Shown here one piece after another: positions 1 to 7,041 of a stretch of 64,000 nt of DNA. Numbering within the stretch: the stretch's first letter is position 1; every line of letters starts with the position of its first letter. The notes beneath the pieces were generated by a model. It was not told the origin of the DNA. It was given only the letters and a program-made list of their open reading frames with translations, and did not search any database. The position numbers and the translations under genes are program-made. The stretch spans positions 42,170 through 106,169 of the forward strand of contig CAZXQO010000008.1 in the NCBI GenBank assembly GCA_964643075.1, read 5' to 3'. The stretch comes from Desulfocucumis sp964643075. Lineage in GTDB: Bacteria; Bacillota; Desulfotomaculia; Desulfotomaculales; Desulfocucumaceae.

Positions 1-2
1 AA

Positions 3-710
3 CAATTAGCTTCCACGACTGATGATTATGGTAACGCCTATATTGGCGGACTTTTGACTGGTATATATGCTGTCACACAAACAGTAAACAATGTTGAAAG
101 TGATTATTCCGGAGATGTTATTGTCCCGTCAGTAGTATCGAAGGTGTATGGCAATGAATCTATAATAGATATTTCCTATGATACGATAAAAATTGCCCAA
201 GGCACGACGCTATCTCAGTTGAAAAATGCAATTATCATAGATGATGATATTGATGGCGATAACGATGGCTCATTTAAGTTGTTTAGCGATAGTAGTAAAT
301 CAACCGAGATCATGGATGACAATACTGAGGTTGCCGGACAAATGCTACTCACCACTATAGCCGGTAACCCACTCATTACATTTGATTATGGCATTTATAT
401 TCCAAGCAACTCAACGGTGGTATCAACGGTATATGGTTATGAGGATGTGATAAATTGGATCAATGATACTGATAAAGTAATCAGTGTCAACTATGACGTT
501 GACCTCACAGTAGGAGACTTAAAACAAGCCATTGAGGTTGATGGCGGGAAAGGCAGCTTTATAATATATACGGATCAGTCCATGACTACGGAAGCGCAAG
601 ATAATGATAAATTACTTGATCCTTTGTCCGGATATCGGGTTTTATATTTGAAAGCCATAGCTGAGAATCCATATAAAGAGGATTACTATACAATAGAAAT
701 GCTGGGTTAG
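3..710 (+). CDS. C-terminal part of a large surface/secreted repeat protein (5' end outside window)
   Basis: The reading frame is open from base 3 with no stop, so the TTG at 54 is probably internal and the gene begins upstream of the window. The visible 235 residues contain two related units of about 80-90 residues. Each has a VSxVYG-like segment, a TLSQLKNAI / TVGDLKQAI helix motif, an acidic Asp-rich stretch, a short F-x-x-Y/F-x-D-x-S strand and an ending like A-G-N or A-E-N. The protein is acidic, rich in Asp, Ser, Thr and Ile, and its DNA is more AT-rich than neighbouring genes. This composition is typical of cell-surface or secreted proteins. I do not recognise a named family. The stop at 708-710 is followed by a terminator-like hairpin. 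Confidence 0.6.
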   Translation, partial: QLASTTDDYGNAYIGGLLTGIYAVTQTVNNVESDYSGDVIVPSVVSKVYGNESIIDISYDTIKIAQGTTLSQLKNAIIIDDDIDGDNDGSFKLFSDSSKSTEIMDDNTEVAGQMLLTTIAGNPLITFDYGIYIPSNSTVVSTVYGYEDVINWINDTDKVISVNYDVDLTVGDLKQAIEVDGGKGSFIIYTDQSMTTEAQDNDKLLDPLSGYRVLYLKAIAENPYKEDYYTIEMLG

Positions 711-775
711 AGGACCAGGTGGAACCAACTGGGAACCAGCTGTACGGGGTAACTAAGTTACTAAGTTATTAGTGT

Positions 776-810
776 TAAAAGATGGTAACCTTTCGGTTGC
801 CATTTTTTTT
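776..810 (+). terminator. Intrinsic terminator after the surface protein gene
   Basis: The arms ggtaacc (784-790) and ggttgcc (795-801) enclose a tttc loop, and the hairpin is followed by eight T residues (803-810). Flanking A/T pairs extend the stem. Confidence 0.8.
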
Positions 811-870
811 CCGAGGTTGTAACCAATCTTTTGCCCCCTGCATATTATGGTGCCTGAAGGGGTGAGTAAT

Positions 871-1122
871 ATGTTTAAAATCACCGACTTGACCCGCAGG
901 GATATTATCAACCTGGCGGACGGCTCCAAGCTGGGAGCCATCAAGGATATGCATATTGACCCGGCCACCGGCGCCATCAAGGCCTTTGTGCTGCAGGGGC
1001 CCAAAAAATTCGGGTTGCTGGGGGTTGGACGGGATCTGGTGGTGCCCTGGGAGAAGATTAAAAAAATTGGTGTTGACGCCGTGCTGGTGGAGTTGGATGC
1101 CTTCCACAATTTACATTACTGA
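871..1122 (+). CDS. YlmC/YmxH family PRC-barrel sporulation protein
   Basis: This 83-residue protein is a single PRC-barrel-like domain (MFKITDLTRRDIINL, then DGSKLGAI, D-I-D-P-style strand, and P-W-x-K-I-K-K-I-G near the end). It matches the YlmC/YmxH family of small proteins that occur in endospore formers and are expressed around sporulation; the molecular role is not established. An upstream ATG at 847 is in frame, but the ribosome site AAGGGGTGAG sits just before 871, so 871 is the likely start. No terminator is visible downstream before the metK promoter at 1126. Confidence 0.85.
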   Translation: MFKITDLTRRDIINLADGSKLGAIKDMHIDPATGAIKAFVLQGPKKFGLLGVGRDLVVPWEKIKKIGVDAVLVELDAFHNLHY

Positions 1123-1125
1123 TGT

Positions 1126-1154
1126 TTGACAGGGCAACCCTTATTTGCTAGAAT
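1126..1154 (+). promoter_or_regulatory. Sigma-A type promoter upstream of metK leader
   Basis: TTGACA (1126-1131), a 17-nt spacer and TAGAAT (1149-1154) form a near-consensus housekeeping promoter. Transcription would start near 1161, more than 300 nt before metK. Confidence 0.75.
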
Positions 1155-1159
1155 TATTT

Positions 1160-1231
1160 TGGTTTTTAATCCATAATTTGTCCGGACTTGTTTATATCCG
1201 GGCAAGACCCTGAAAGAGAGGGTCTGTTTTA
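1160..1231 (+). ncRNA. Possible short leader RNA or attenuator upstream of metK
   Basis: Between the promoter at 1126-1154 and the repeats lies a hairpin: agaccct (1205-1211) and agggtct (1219-1225), followed by gTTTTa. A second small stem can form from tccgga and tccggg around 1180-1203. Together they would give a transcript of about 70 nt ending before metK. I do not see SAM-I (S-box) hallmarks. It could be an attenuator, a small RNA or chance; the T tract is short. Confidence 0.3.
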
Positions 1232-1238
1232 TAATGGA

Positions 1239-1463
1239 TTGGGGACATTCCTTCGTGAAATTGTTCAAATGTAAGGAATTCAGGTGACACAAGAAGGTGT
1301 TTCCCCTTTCAGAAGTTGGGGACATTCCTTCGTGAAATTGATTAAAAGTGAGGAATTTAGGTGACACAAGAAGGTGTGTCCCCTTTCAGAAGTTGGGGAC
1401 ATTCCTTCGTGAAATTGATTAAAAGTGAGGAATTTAGGTGACACAAGAAGGTGTGTCCCCTTT
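1239..1463 (+). repeat. Three tandem 77-bp hairpin-forming repeats
   Basis: Copies start at 1239, 1316 and 1393, each beginning TTGGGGACATTCCTTCGTG and ending with an AAGAAGGTGTGTCCCC-like block. The period is exactly 77 bp. Copies 2 and 3 appear identical; copy 1 differs at a few bases in the middle. The two ends are partly complementary, so each unit can fold into a hairpin. The same element occurs at 22498, 38333, 38424 and 50245-50392. The array occupies most of the metK 5' leader. Confidence 0.9.
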
Positions 1464-1483
1464 CCTTAGTAGGAGGGATTTTA

Positions 1484-2674
1484 TTGGGCAGGAGATTGTT
1501 TACCTCGGAGTCAGTGACTGAAGGTCATCCTGATAAAATAGCGGACCAGATTTCGGACTCAATTCTTGACGAGATTATAGGACAGGACCCCAATGCCCGG
1601 GTAGCCTGCGAGACTCTGGTCACCACCGGCCTGGTGCTGGTGGCGGGGGAAATTACCACCGGATGTTACGTGGATATTCCTAAAGTGGTACGGGAAACCA
1701 TAAGGGATATAGGCTACACCAGGGCCAAATACGGTTTTGACTGCGATACCTGCGCGGTTATGACATCTATAGACGAGCAGTCGGCGGACATTGCCCTGGG
1801 CGTGGACAAGGCCCTGGAGGCCAAGGAAGGCCAGATGTCTGACGAGGAGATATCGGCCATCGGCGCCGGGGACCAGGGTATGATGTTTGGCTACGCTTCC
1901 AACGAGACAAAAGAGTTTATGCCCCTGCCCATAGCGCTGGCGCACCGCATGGCCCGCCGCCTGGCAGTGGTACGGAAGAACAGGGAGTTGCCTTACCTGA
2001 GGCCGGACGGCAAGGTGCAGGTGACGGTGGAGTATGAGGGGGATATACCCATCGGGCTGAATACCGTGGTGGTTTCCACCCAGCACTCTTCCAGGGTGGA
2101 TTTGAAAACCATCCGGGAGGATATTATTGAAAAGGTTATCAAACCCGTGGTGCCCAAGGAGCTTCTGGAAACCTGCACCCGCTACTTTATTAATCCCACC
2201 GGCAGGTTTGTTATTGGCGGCCCCCAGGGGGATACCGGCCTTACTGGCCGCAAAATAATTGTAGATACTTATGGCGGCATGGCCCGTCACGGAGGCGGGG
2301 CTTTTTCCGGCAAGGATCCCACCAAGGTTGACCGTTCAGCTTGCTACGCCGCCCGCTACGTAGCCAAGAATATTGTGGCCGCTGGCCTGGCGGACCGCTG
2401 TGAGGTGCAGCTGGCCTATGCCATCGGCGTGGCCTGCCCGGTATCGGTGATGGTGGATACCTTCGGAACGGGTAAAATAAAGGATGAACTGCTGGTCAAG
2501 CTGGTAACGGAAAACTTTGATTTACGACCGGCGGGGATTATTAAGACCCTGGATTTGCGCCGGCCTATATATCGTTGCACCGCTGCCTACGGCCATTTCG
2601 GGCGCACGGATGTGGACCTGCCCTGGGAAAGGACGGATAAGGCAGAATTACTGAAAAAGCAGGCGGGAGTATAA
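1484..2674 (+). CDS. metK: S-adenosylmethionine synthetase
   Basis: Methionine adenosyltransferase makes S-adenosylmethionine from methionine and ATP in the cytoplasm. The 396-residue length is normal for the family. Visible motifs are GHPDK near the N-terminus (ATP/methionine site), the signature GAGDQG in the central part, and GGGAFSGKD. The frame is open back to 1451, but the first codons there lie in the repeat array. AGGAGGG at 1471-1477 points to a TTG start at 1484 (M-G-R-R-L-F-T-S-E-S). The gene is monocistronic or followed by the small membrane protein at 2753. A 9-bp inverted repeat (2702-2710 / 2738-2746) lies downstream but has no T tract. Confidence 0.97.
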   Translation: MGRRLFTSESVTEGHPDKIADQISDSILDEIIGQDPNARVACETLVTTGLVLVAGEITTGCYVDIPKVVRETIRDIGYTRAKYGFDCDTCAVMTSIDEQSADIALGVDKALEAKEGQMSDEEISAIGAGDQGMMFGYASNETKEFMPLPIALAHRMARRLAVVRKNRELPYLRPDGKVQVTVEYEGDIPIGLNTVVVSTQHSSRVDLKTIREDIIEKVIKPVVPKELLETCTRYFINPTGRFVIGGPQGDTGLTGRKIIVDTYGGMARHGGGAFSGKDPTKVDRSACYAARYVAKNIVAAGLADRCEVQLAYAIGVACPVSVMVDTFGTGKIKDELLVKLVTENFDLRPAGIIKTLDLRRPIYRCTAAYGHFGRTDVDLPWERTDKAELLKKQAGV

Positions 2675-2752
2675 TCTAATAATTTCTTTAATTGCCGCTC
2701 TCACCCCCGGACCGTCTCCAACATACTATGGAAGCAACCGGGGGTGTTGCTT

Positions 2753-3157
2753 ATGCTGGCGGTGTTATGTTTCATGCTGGGTGCCTGGTCATTGTGGGTG
2801 CTGGCAGTGGTATGCCGGGAGGACGACAGCTCCGGAAGGCAAGAAATAGTATTCCTGCTGGGTAACCATGAGGATTCGGTGGAAATTTTGCTTCGCCGGC
2901 TGGCCCGGGAAGTTCGGGTAAAACCGGTTTGCTACGTGTTGTGTGCAGACGAAAAATCAAAAGACCGCACCGGCGCCATAATAAATCTATTCTGCCGTTC
3001 CATGTCCGGCCCCGGACTGGTTCCCGCCAGGGAGAAGGGTGTAGGCAGCCCTTGCCAGAAGATTAGCCCGGTGAAAGATGACAGATGCTATTTCAATTTA
3101 AGCGATTACTGCAACAAACACGTTATTGCCCTGGCCCTATATGGAAAATTATGCTGA
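2753..3157 (+). CDS. Small hypothetical protein with N-terminal membrane anchor
   Basis: This 134-residue protein is not recognised. Its first ~20 residues (MLAVLCFMLGAWSLWVLAVV) form a hydrophobic helix that could anchor it in the membrane. The remainder is soluble, with a segment like an alpha/beta domain (IVFLLGNHEDSVEILLRRL) and several cysteines. The ATG at 2753 is preferred over the GTG at 2744 because a G-rich ribosome site (ggggg, 2740-2744) is correctly spaced; that site is inside the 3' arm of the inverted repeat 2702-2746, so its access may depend on RNA folding. Confidence 0.5.
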   Translation: MLAVLCFMLGAWSLWVLAVVCREDDSSGRQEIVFLLGNHEDSVEILLRRLAREVRVKPVCYVLCADEKSKDRTGAIINLFCRSMSGPGLVPAREKGVGSPCQKISPVKDDRCYFNLSDYCNKHVIALALYGKLC

Positions 3158-3165
3158 AAAGGAAA

Positions 3166-3208
3166 AAACCTCCCTTTGTCGAAATTTAAAGCAGGGGAGG
3201 TTTACTTT
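3166..3208 (+). promoter_or_regulatory. Hairpin that terminates or masks the ribosome site of the GGDEF gene
   Basis: Arms aaacctccc (3166-3174) and gggaggttt (3195-3203) are a perfect 9-bp inverted repeat followed by acTTTTT. This could be the terminator of the preceding gene. Its 3' arm contains the only good Shine-Dalgarno (GGGGAGG, ending at 3200) for the ATG at 3211, so folding would also block translation of the downstream gene. Confidence 0.5.
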
Positions 3209-3210
3209 TT

Positions 3211-4905
3211 ATGAAATCCGAGCGGGGATTTTTACATATACTATATACCTGGCTGGTGATATTGTCCGGTTTTTGGCTGCTTTGCTATTACTTTTCGGCG
3301 GTTGACCTGGACAAGACCAGGGAGTATCTGCTGCTAATACTGCTGGGCATTCTTTCCGAATGGCTGGTTGTTTCTTTTCCCCTGGGAAGGCTTTCCGGGG
3401 GTTTTTCCATAGTTTTGGCCTGCCTGTTGATTTATGGGCCGGAAACCAGCGCCTGGATCGGCGCCCTGGCGGCTTTAATAGCCAGGGGCGTGGCCAATCG
3501 CGGCGATCCCCTGCGCACCACCTTCTTCAATACTGCCCAGCAGGTGCTGGCCGTGCTGGGATCAGCCCAGATCTGTTCAGCTCTGCCACTGATTGGTTTC
3601 AGGGCGCCGCTGCCGGAGCGGATTGATTTTACCGCGGGAGCCGGGGTGGCCGCATTTGTGCTTTTTTATTTTACCATCAACCATGCCCTTGTTTATCTTT
3701 ACACTTACCCCGGAAGACCCAAACAGAGGACGCTTCCCTGGCGGGACGCTCTGCGCTGGGACGGACTGACCTATCTGGTTACCGCTCCCTTCGGCACTAT
3801 TATGGCCTTGCTGTACATGCAGCTGGGCATGGCATCGGCGGTGTTTCTTTTTGTGCCATTACTGGTAGTCCAGTTTATTCTACGCATGTACGTGCATGTG
3901 GAACTGGCCAACCGTGAGCTTCGGGCCATGTATGAGATTTCCCGCCGTCTGAGCGGCAAGCTGGGGCCTGCGGAAATACCGGGGCTCCTGTTAAAGGAGG
4001 CCAGGCGGGCGGTTTCCTTCCACAGCGGGGTGTTATATTTGCAGTCGGAGAATCCTGGCGTCTATACCGCAGAGGCGGTTTACGGGCAGTTTGCCGGGCA
4101 GATGAAGAAAAGCACAGTTTTCGCCAGTGAAGGTTTTCAGGGCTTTGTGCTGAACAATCGTGAGCCGGAAATTATTTATGATTCCCGGGCGGACTTCAGG
4201 GTCAGGGGGGAGCCGGGCATGGCCCAGGTCTACCGTTCCTTGCTGCTGGTGCCCCTGGTGACCGAAGCGGGCGCCATAGGTCTGCTGGTGCTGGGCGAGA
4301 AAAGGCCCATGGCTTATGACGAGCATCACCTGCAAACCCTGGCCGTGATTGTGGGCGCTCTTTCCGTGGCCCTTACCAATAATCTGCTGGAAAGAAGAAT
4401 TACTTATCTGGAAAAGATTGATACCCATACTGGTTTGTATAACCGCACCTATTTTTACCGCTGCTGCCGGGATTATTATTCAGGAGGCACTACAGGAGCG
4501 GGGGGTATGGCGTTGATTATAGCGGACGTGGATTACATGGAGCAACTTAACAGGCGTTTTGGCTACCGGGCCGGGGACAAAGTGCTTCAGAAAATGGCAC
4601 AAATCATTCACGGGTTAAAACCAGAGGAAGCTTTGGCGGCACGTTTCGGCAGTGATGAATTTGCCCTGCTGCTGCCCGGGATGGAGGAGGAGGATGCTTT
4701 CAGTATGGCGGAAAGTATTCGGGAGTCGGTGGCGGCATGCCGCTTTCCGGAAGGGCTGCCGGCAAGGGTGAGGATAAGCTGCGGGGTGGCGGTTTTGCCC
4801 CTGGAGGGTGCTGGTGCCGATACACTGTTCGAGCTTTGTGAGAGCAGTCTGGACCGGGCCAAGCGTACGGGCAGGGACAGGGTGGTCTGCGGCTCCCAAC
4901 TGTAG
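3211..4905 (+). CDS. Membrane protein with GAF-like and GGDEF domains (diguanylate cyclase-like)
   Basis: This 564-residue protein has several hydrophobic helices in about residues 10-220, a GAF-like sensor domain at roughly 235-390, and a C-terminal GGDEF domain at about 400-560. GGDEF domains make cyclic-di-GMP from two GTP. The signature is altered to F-G-S-D-E-F, with Ser at the second Gly, and the usual upstream inhibitory RxxD site is not evident. Substrate-site elements (N-R-T-Y-F-Y; I-I-A-D-V-D metal site) are present. It may be a weak cyclase or a sensor that no longer makes c-di-GMP. The stop is 34 nt before the comF start. Confidence 0.85.
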   Translation: MKSERGFLHILYTWLVILSGFWLLCYYFSAVDLDKTREYLLLILLGILSEWLVVSFPLGRLSGGFSIVLACLLIYGPETSAWIGALAALIARGVANRGDPLRTTFFNTAQQVLAVLGSAQICSALPLIGFRAPLPERIDFTAGAGVAAFVLFYFTINHALVYLYTYPGRPKQRTLPWRDALRWDGLTYLVTAPFGTIMALLYMQLGMASAVFLFVPLLVVQFILRMYVHVELANRELRAMYEISRRLSGKLGPAEIPGLLLKEARRAVSFHSGVLYLQSENPGVYTAEAVYGQFAGQMKKSTVFASEGFQGFVLNNREPEIIYDSRADFRVRGEPGMAQVYRSLLLVPLVTEAGAIGLLVLGEKRPMAYDEHHLQTLAVIVGALSVALTNNLLERRITYLEKIDTHTGLYNRTYFYRCCRDYYSGGTTGAGGMALIIADVDYMEQLNRRFGYRAGDKVLQKMAQIIHGLKPEEALAARFGSDEFALLLPGMEEEDAFSMAESIRESVAACRFPEGLPARVRISCGVAVLPLEGAGADTLFELCESSLDRAKRTGRDRVVCGSQL

Positions 4906-4939
4906 GTGGTTTGACGGTTTTGAAGAGGTGGTTGGAACC

Positions 4940-5668
4940 TTGAACCTTAAAACTCTGGGGCTGGCTTTTCTGGACCTTGTTTTTCCTCCCCGGGAGGCGT
5001 GTCCTTTTTGCGGAGGCAACAGTACCGGGGCGCAGGTGTGTGCTGATTGCCGGCGCACCATGGAGGGCTATCTCCGGGAGCCCTTTTGCTCCGTGTGCGG
5101 CAGGTATTTCACCGGACCGGGGAGGCATATCTGCAAGGACTGCCGGGAGACCCCCAGACCCTTTTTGCTGGCCCGGGCGGCCGGTCCCTATGAAGGTTTA
5201 TTGAAGGATGCTGTGCACGGTTTAAAGTTTCATAATAAAAGGAGGCTGGCCCCTCATCTTGCTGCCGGAATGATTGCTGCCGCTCGTGCTGAGACCGGGT
5301 TCAGCCGCGTCAGTGCGGTGGTACCGGTGCCCATGTCCCCCGGCCGCCTGCGGGAGCGGGGATTTAACCAGGCGGATTTGCTGGCCGGGGAGGTTTCCGC
5401 TACCCTCGGGCTGCCGCTGTTGAAGGCTGTGCGAAAGATAAAAGAGACCCCGGCCCAGACCGGACTCGGCCGGCGGCAGCGGCAGAAAAACCTGCAGGGC
5501 GCCTTCGACGTACCCGATCGATCATCTGTGCATGGCAGGGTGCTGCTGGTGGTGGATGATGTCATTACCACCGCCGGCACTCTGGAGGCTGTAGCTGGAA
5601 TTCTTCTGGCAGCGGAGGCTTCCCTGGTGCTGGGGCTGGCGGCGGCATCCGGCAGGACGGGAGCATAG
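4940..5668 (+). CDS. comF: ComF family protein (phosphoribosyltransferase-like)
   Basis: The 242-residue protein has an N-terminal Cys-rich zinc-binding region (CPFCGG, CADC, CSVCG, CKDC) and a C-terminal phosphoribosyltransferase fold with the PRPP loop VLLVVDDVITTAGT. ComFC/GntX-type proteins are linked to competence and DNA uptake, but many organisms carry them without known competence. A longer frame exists from 4808 overlapping the GGDEF gene. The TTG at 4940 is chosen because AGAGGTGG lies about 8 nt before it and the conserved sequence begins there. Confidence 0.88.
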   Translation: MNLKTLGLAFLDLVFPPREACPFCGGNSTGAQVCADCRRTMEGYLREPFCSVCGRYFTGPGRHICKDCRETPRPFLLARAAGPYEGLLKDAVHGLKFHNKRRLAPHLAAGMIAAARAETGFSRVSAVVPVPMSPGRLRERGFNQADLLAGEVSATLGLPLLKAVRKIKETPAQTGLGRRQRQKNLQGAFDVPDRSSVHGRVLLVVDDVITTAGTLEAVAGILLAAEASLVLGLAAASGRTGA

Positions 5669-5771
5669 TTTTACATATTATTACATAAGGTAAGTGTAAT
5701 ATTGACAAAAATTTTACAAAAGAACAGGTTATTAACAACTGAAACCCTTAAAAGACAGGTTACTAACAGAC

Positions 5772-5780
5772 TTATCCACA
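5772..5780 (+). other. Single perfect DnaA-box-like nonamer
   Basis: TTATCCACA matches the DnaA-box consensus exactly. It lies in an AT-rich 306-nt spacer (5669-5974) that also has two similar blocks, ggttattaaca and ggttactaaca. With only one clear box and no dnaA/dnaN/rpmH nearby, this is not an origin; it might be a regulatory site or chance. Confidence 0.35.
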
Positions 5781-5896
5781 ATACCCACAGCAATATGTCC
5801 CACAATCACACTTTCAACAGGTGTTTTTTCGACATGGCGGACCGTGCCGGGATATGCTGTCGATGGCAGGTATAGAAATACTGTCAATGGAAAGAC

Positions 5897-5925
5897 TTGA
5901 CACACCTTGTTTATTATGCTAACAT
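5897..5925 (+). promoter_or_regulatory. Sigma-A promoter of the cold-shock gene
   Basis: TTGACA (5897-5902), a 17-nt spacer and TAACAT (5920-5925). The leader of about 40 nt contains a perfect 14-nt palindrome, cggcttcgaagccg (5934-5947), which can form a hairpin; structured leaders are common in cold-shock mRNAs. Confidence 0.75.
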
Positions 5926-5974
5926 ACTTGTACGGCTTCGAAGCCGTGATTTAAAATTAGGAGGAATGTGTTTA

Positions 5975-6172
5975 ATGCAAGGCAAGGTAAAATGGTTTAG
6001 TGCTGAAAAAGGTTACGGTTTTATTGAGAGAGAGGACGGCGGGGACGTTTTCGTACACTTCTCAGCCATCCAGGATGAAGGCTTCAAAACTTTAAACGAG
6101 GGACAGCGGGTTGAATTCGATATAGTCGACGGAGCCAGAGGTCCTCAGGCATCCAACGTTATAAAGATATAA
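5975..6172 (+). CDS. csp: Cold-shock family RNA/DNA-binding protein
   Basis: This 65-residue single cold-shock domain protein has RNP1-like K-G-Y-G-F-I and RNP2-like V-F-V-H-F motifs, and begins MQGKVKWFSAEKGYGF. Cold-shock proteins bind single-stranded nucleic acids and act as RNA chaperones. AGGAGG at 5959-5964 sets the ATG at 5975; the frame is open further upstream, but those codons overlap the promoter. It is a monocistronic unit with its own promoter and a strong terminator. Confidence 0.95.
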   Translation: MQGKVKWFSAEKGYGFIEREDGGDVFVHFSAIQDEGFKTLNEGQRVEFDIVDGARGPQASNVIKI

Positions 6173-6181
6173 AGCCAGCAA

Positions 6182-6206
6182 CCCCAGTCCTTCGACTGGG
6201 GTTTTT
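6182..6206 (+). terminator. Terminator of csp
   Basis: ccccagtc and gactgggg flank a cttc loop and are followed by a run of T residues. Confidence 0.9.
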
Positions 6207-6350
6207 CATTATAGTGAGCCGGTCAGCCTCCTTGTTTGCGGATTGCCTTTTTATCACATAATATTGTTGAAATAGTTCAAGCTTTCCTCCTGCACGGAGG
6301 ATTTAGAGGAAAAATATATATACTACGGATCCGAAAGGAGTTGTTGCCCC

Positions 6351-6872
6351 ATGATGGTACAGGTACGGGGAAAAAACATGGAGGTTACCGCCGCTCTTAA
6401 GGAGTACGTGGAAAAACGTTTGGGCAAGCTGGACAAGTATCTGGATAATCTGGGCGAGGCGCAGGTAACCCTGGCAGTTGAAAGAGAAACCCACCGCATC
6501 GAGGTAACCATTCCCATTAACGGTATGATTCTCAGGGGCGAGGAATCCACCGGCGACATGTATGCCTCCATCGATCAAGTGGTGGAGAAGCTGGAAAAAC
6601 AGATAGAAAAATACAAGGGAAGGCTGTTGAGACGCTCCGGCAGGCAGGTGAGCGAAGACAGGAACGCGGCGGCTGACACCGATAACAACGAGCCCGAGGT
6701 TGTGCGCACCAAGAAATTTGCCTTCAAGCCCATGGCGGTGGAGGAAGCGGTGCTGCAGATGAATCTGCTGGGACACAACTTCTTTGTGTTTTCCAATGCT
6801 GAAACCGAGCAGGTTAATGTAGTATATAAACGCAAGAAAGGCAATTACGGCCTGATTGAGCCAACGTTCTAG
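6351..6872 (+). CDS. hpf: Long-form ribosome hibernation promoting factor
   Basis: The 173-residue protein has an N-terminal HPF/RaiA domain (MVQVRGKNMEVTAALKEYVE start, with a basic helix EKLEKQIEKYKGRLLRR near 85-100), a variable linker, and the C-terminal dimerisation domain seen in long HPF (F-x-x-K-P-M-A-V-E-E-A-V-L-Q-M...GHNFFVF...YGLIEP). Long HPF dimerises to join two 70S ribosomes into inactive 100S particles. GAAAGGAG before the ATG supports 6351 (6354 is an alternative). Its position before secA and prfB is common in Firmicutes. Confidence 0.95.
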   Translation: MMVQVRGKNMEVTAALKEYVEKRLGKLDKYLDNLGEAQVTLAVERETHRIEVTIPINGMILRGEESTGDMYASIDQVVEKLEKQIEKYKGRLLRRSGRQVSEDRNAAADTDNNEPEVVRTKKFAFKPMAVEEAVLQMNLLGHNFFVFSNAETEQVNVVYKRKKGNYGLIEPTF

Positions 6873-6878
6873 GGTAAT

Positions 6879-6918
6879 GGGGACGTTGTTTACATGTAAA
6901 CATGTAAACAACGTCCCC
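6879..6918. repeat. Perfect 18-nt inverted repeat downstream of hpf
   Basis: Arms ggggacgttgtttacatg and its exact complement are separated by taaa. The GGGGAC/GTCCCC ends match the ends of other hairpin repeats in the window. It may act as a terminator-like structure between hpf and the secA promoter, although the following T tract is weak. Confidence 0.9.
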
Positions 6919-6939
6919 CACCTATTTATTTTAGGGCAC

Positions 6940-6968
6940 TTGCAACATACGGGTCTTAGTGTTACAAT
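6940..6968 (+). promoter_or_regulatory. Sigma-A promoter of secA
   Basis: TTGCAA (6940-6945), a 17-nt spacer and TACAAT (6963-6968), about 70 nt upstream of the secA ATG. Confidence 0.65.
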
Positions 6969-7041
6969 TTTATTGTAATTTTTTAGGATGCAGGGGGATA
7001 ATTTCCCCCTTTTAATTATGGGAGTTAGTAGGTGATTGTAA

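Noticed and set aside
753..1109. Minus-strand open frames opposite ymxH, and similar antisense frames throughout
   Set aside because: They lie opposite well-supported genes and have no ribosome sites or family-like sequence. They follow from GC-rich codon use.
1239..1463. CRISPR array
   Set aside because: The 77-bp units are contiguous, without spacers, and there are no cas genes.
1160..1480. S-box (SAM-I) riboswitch upstream of metK
   Set aside because: I could not find the conserved S-box core or P1 pairing. The region is mostly the 77-bp repeat array.
5669..5974. Chromosomal replication origin
   Set aside because: Only one clear DnaA box and no dnaA, dnaN or rpmH nearby.
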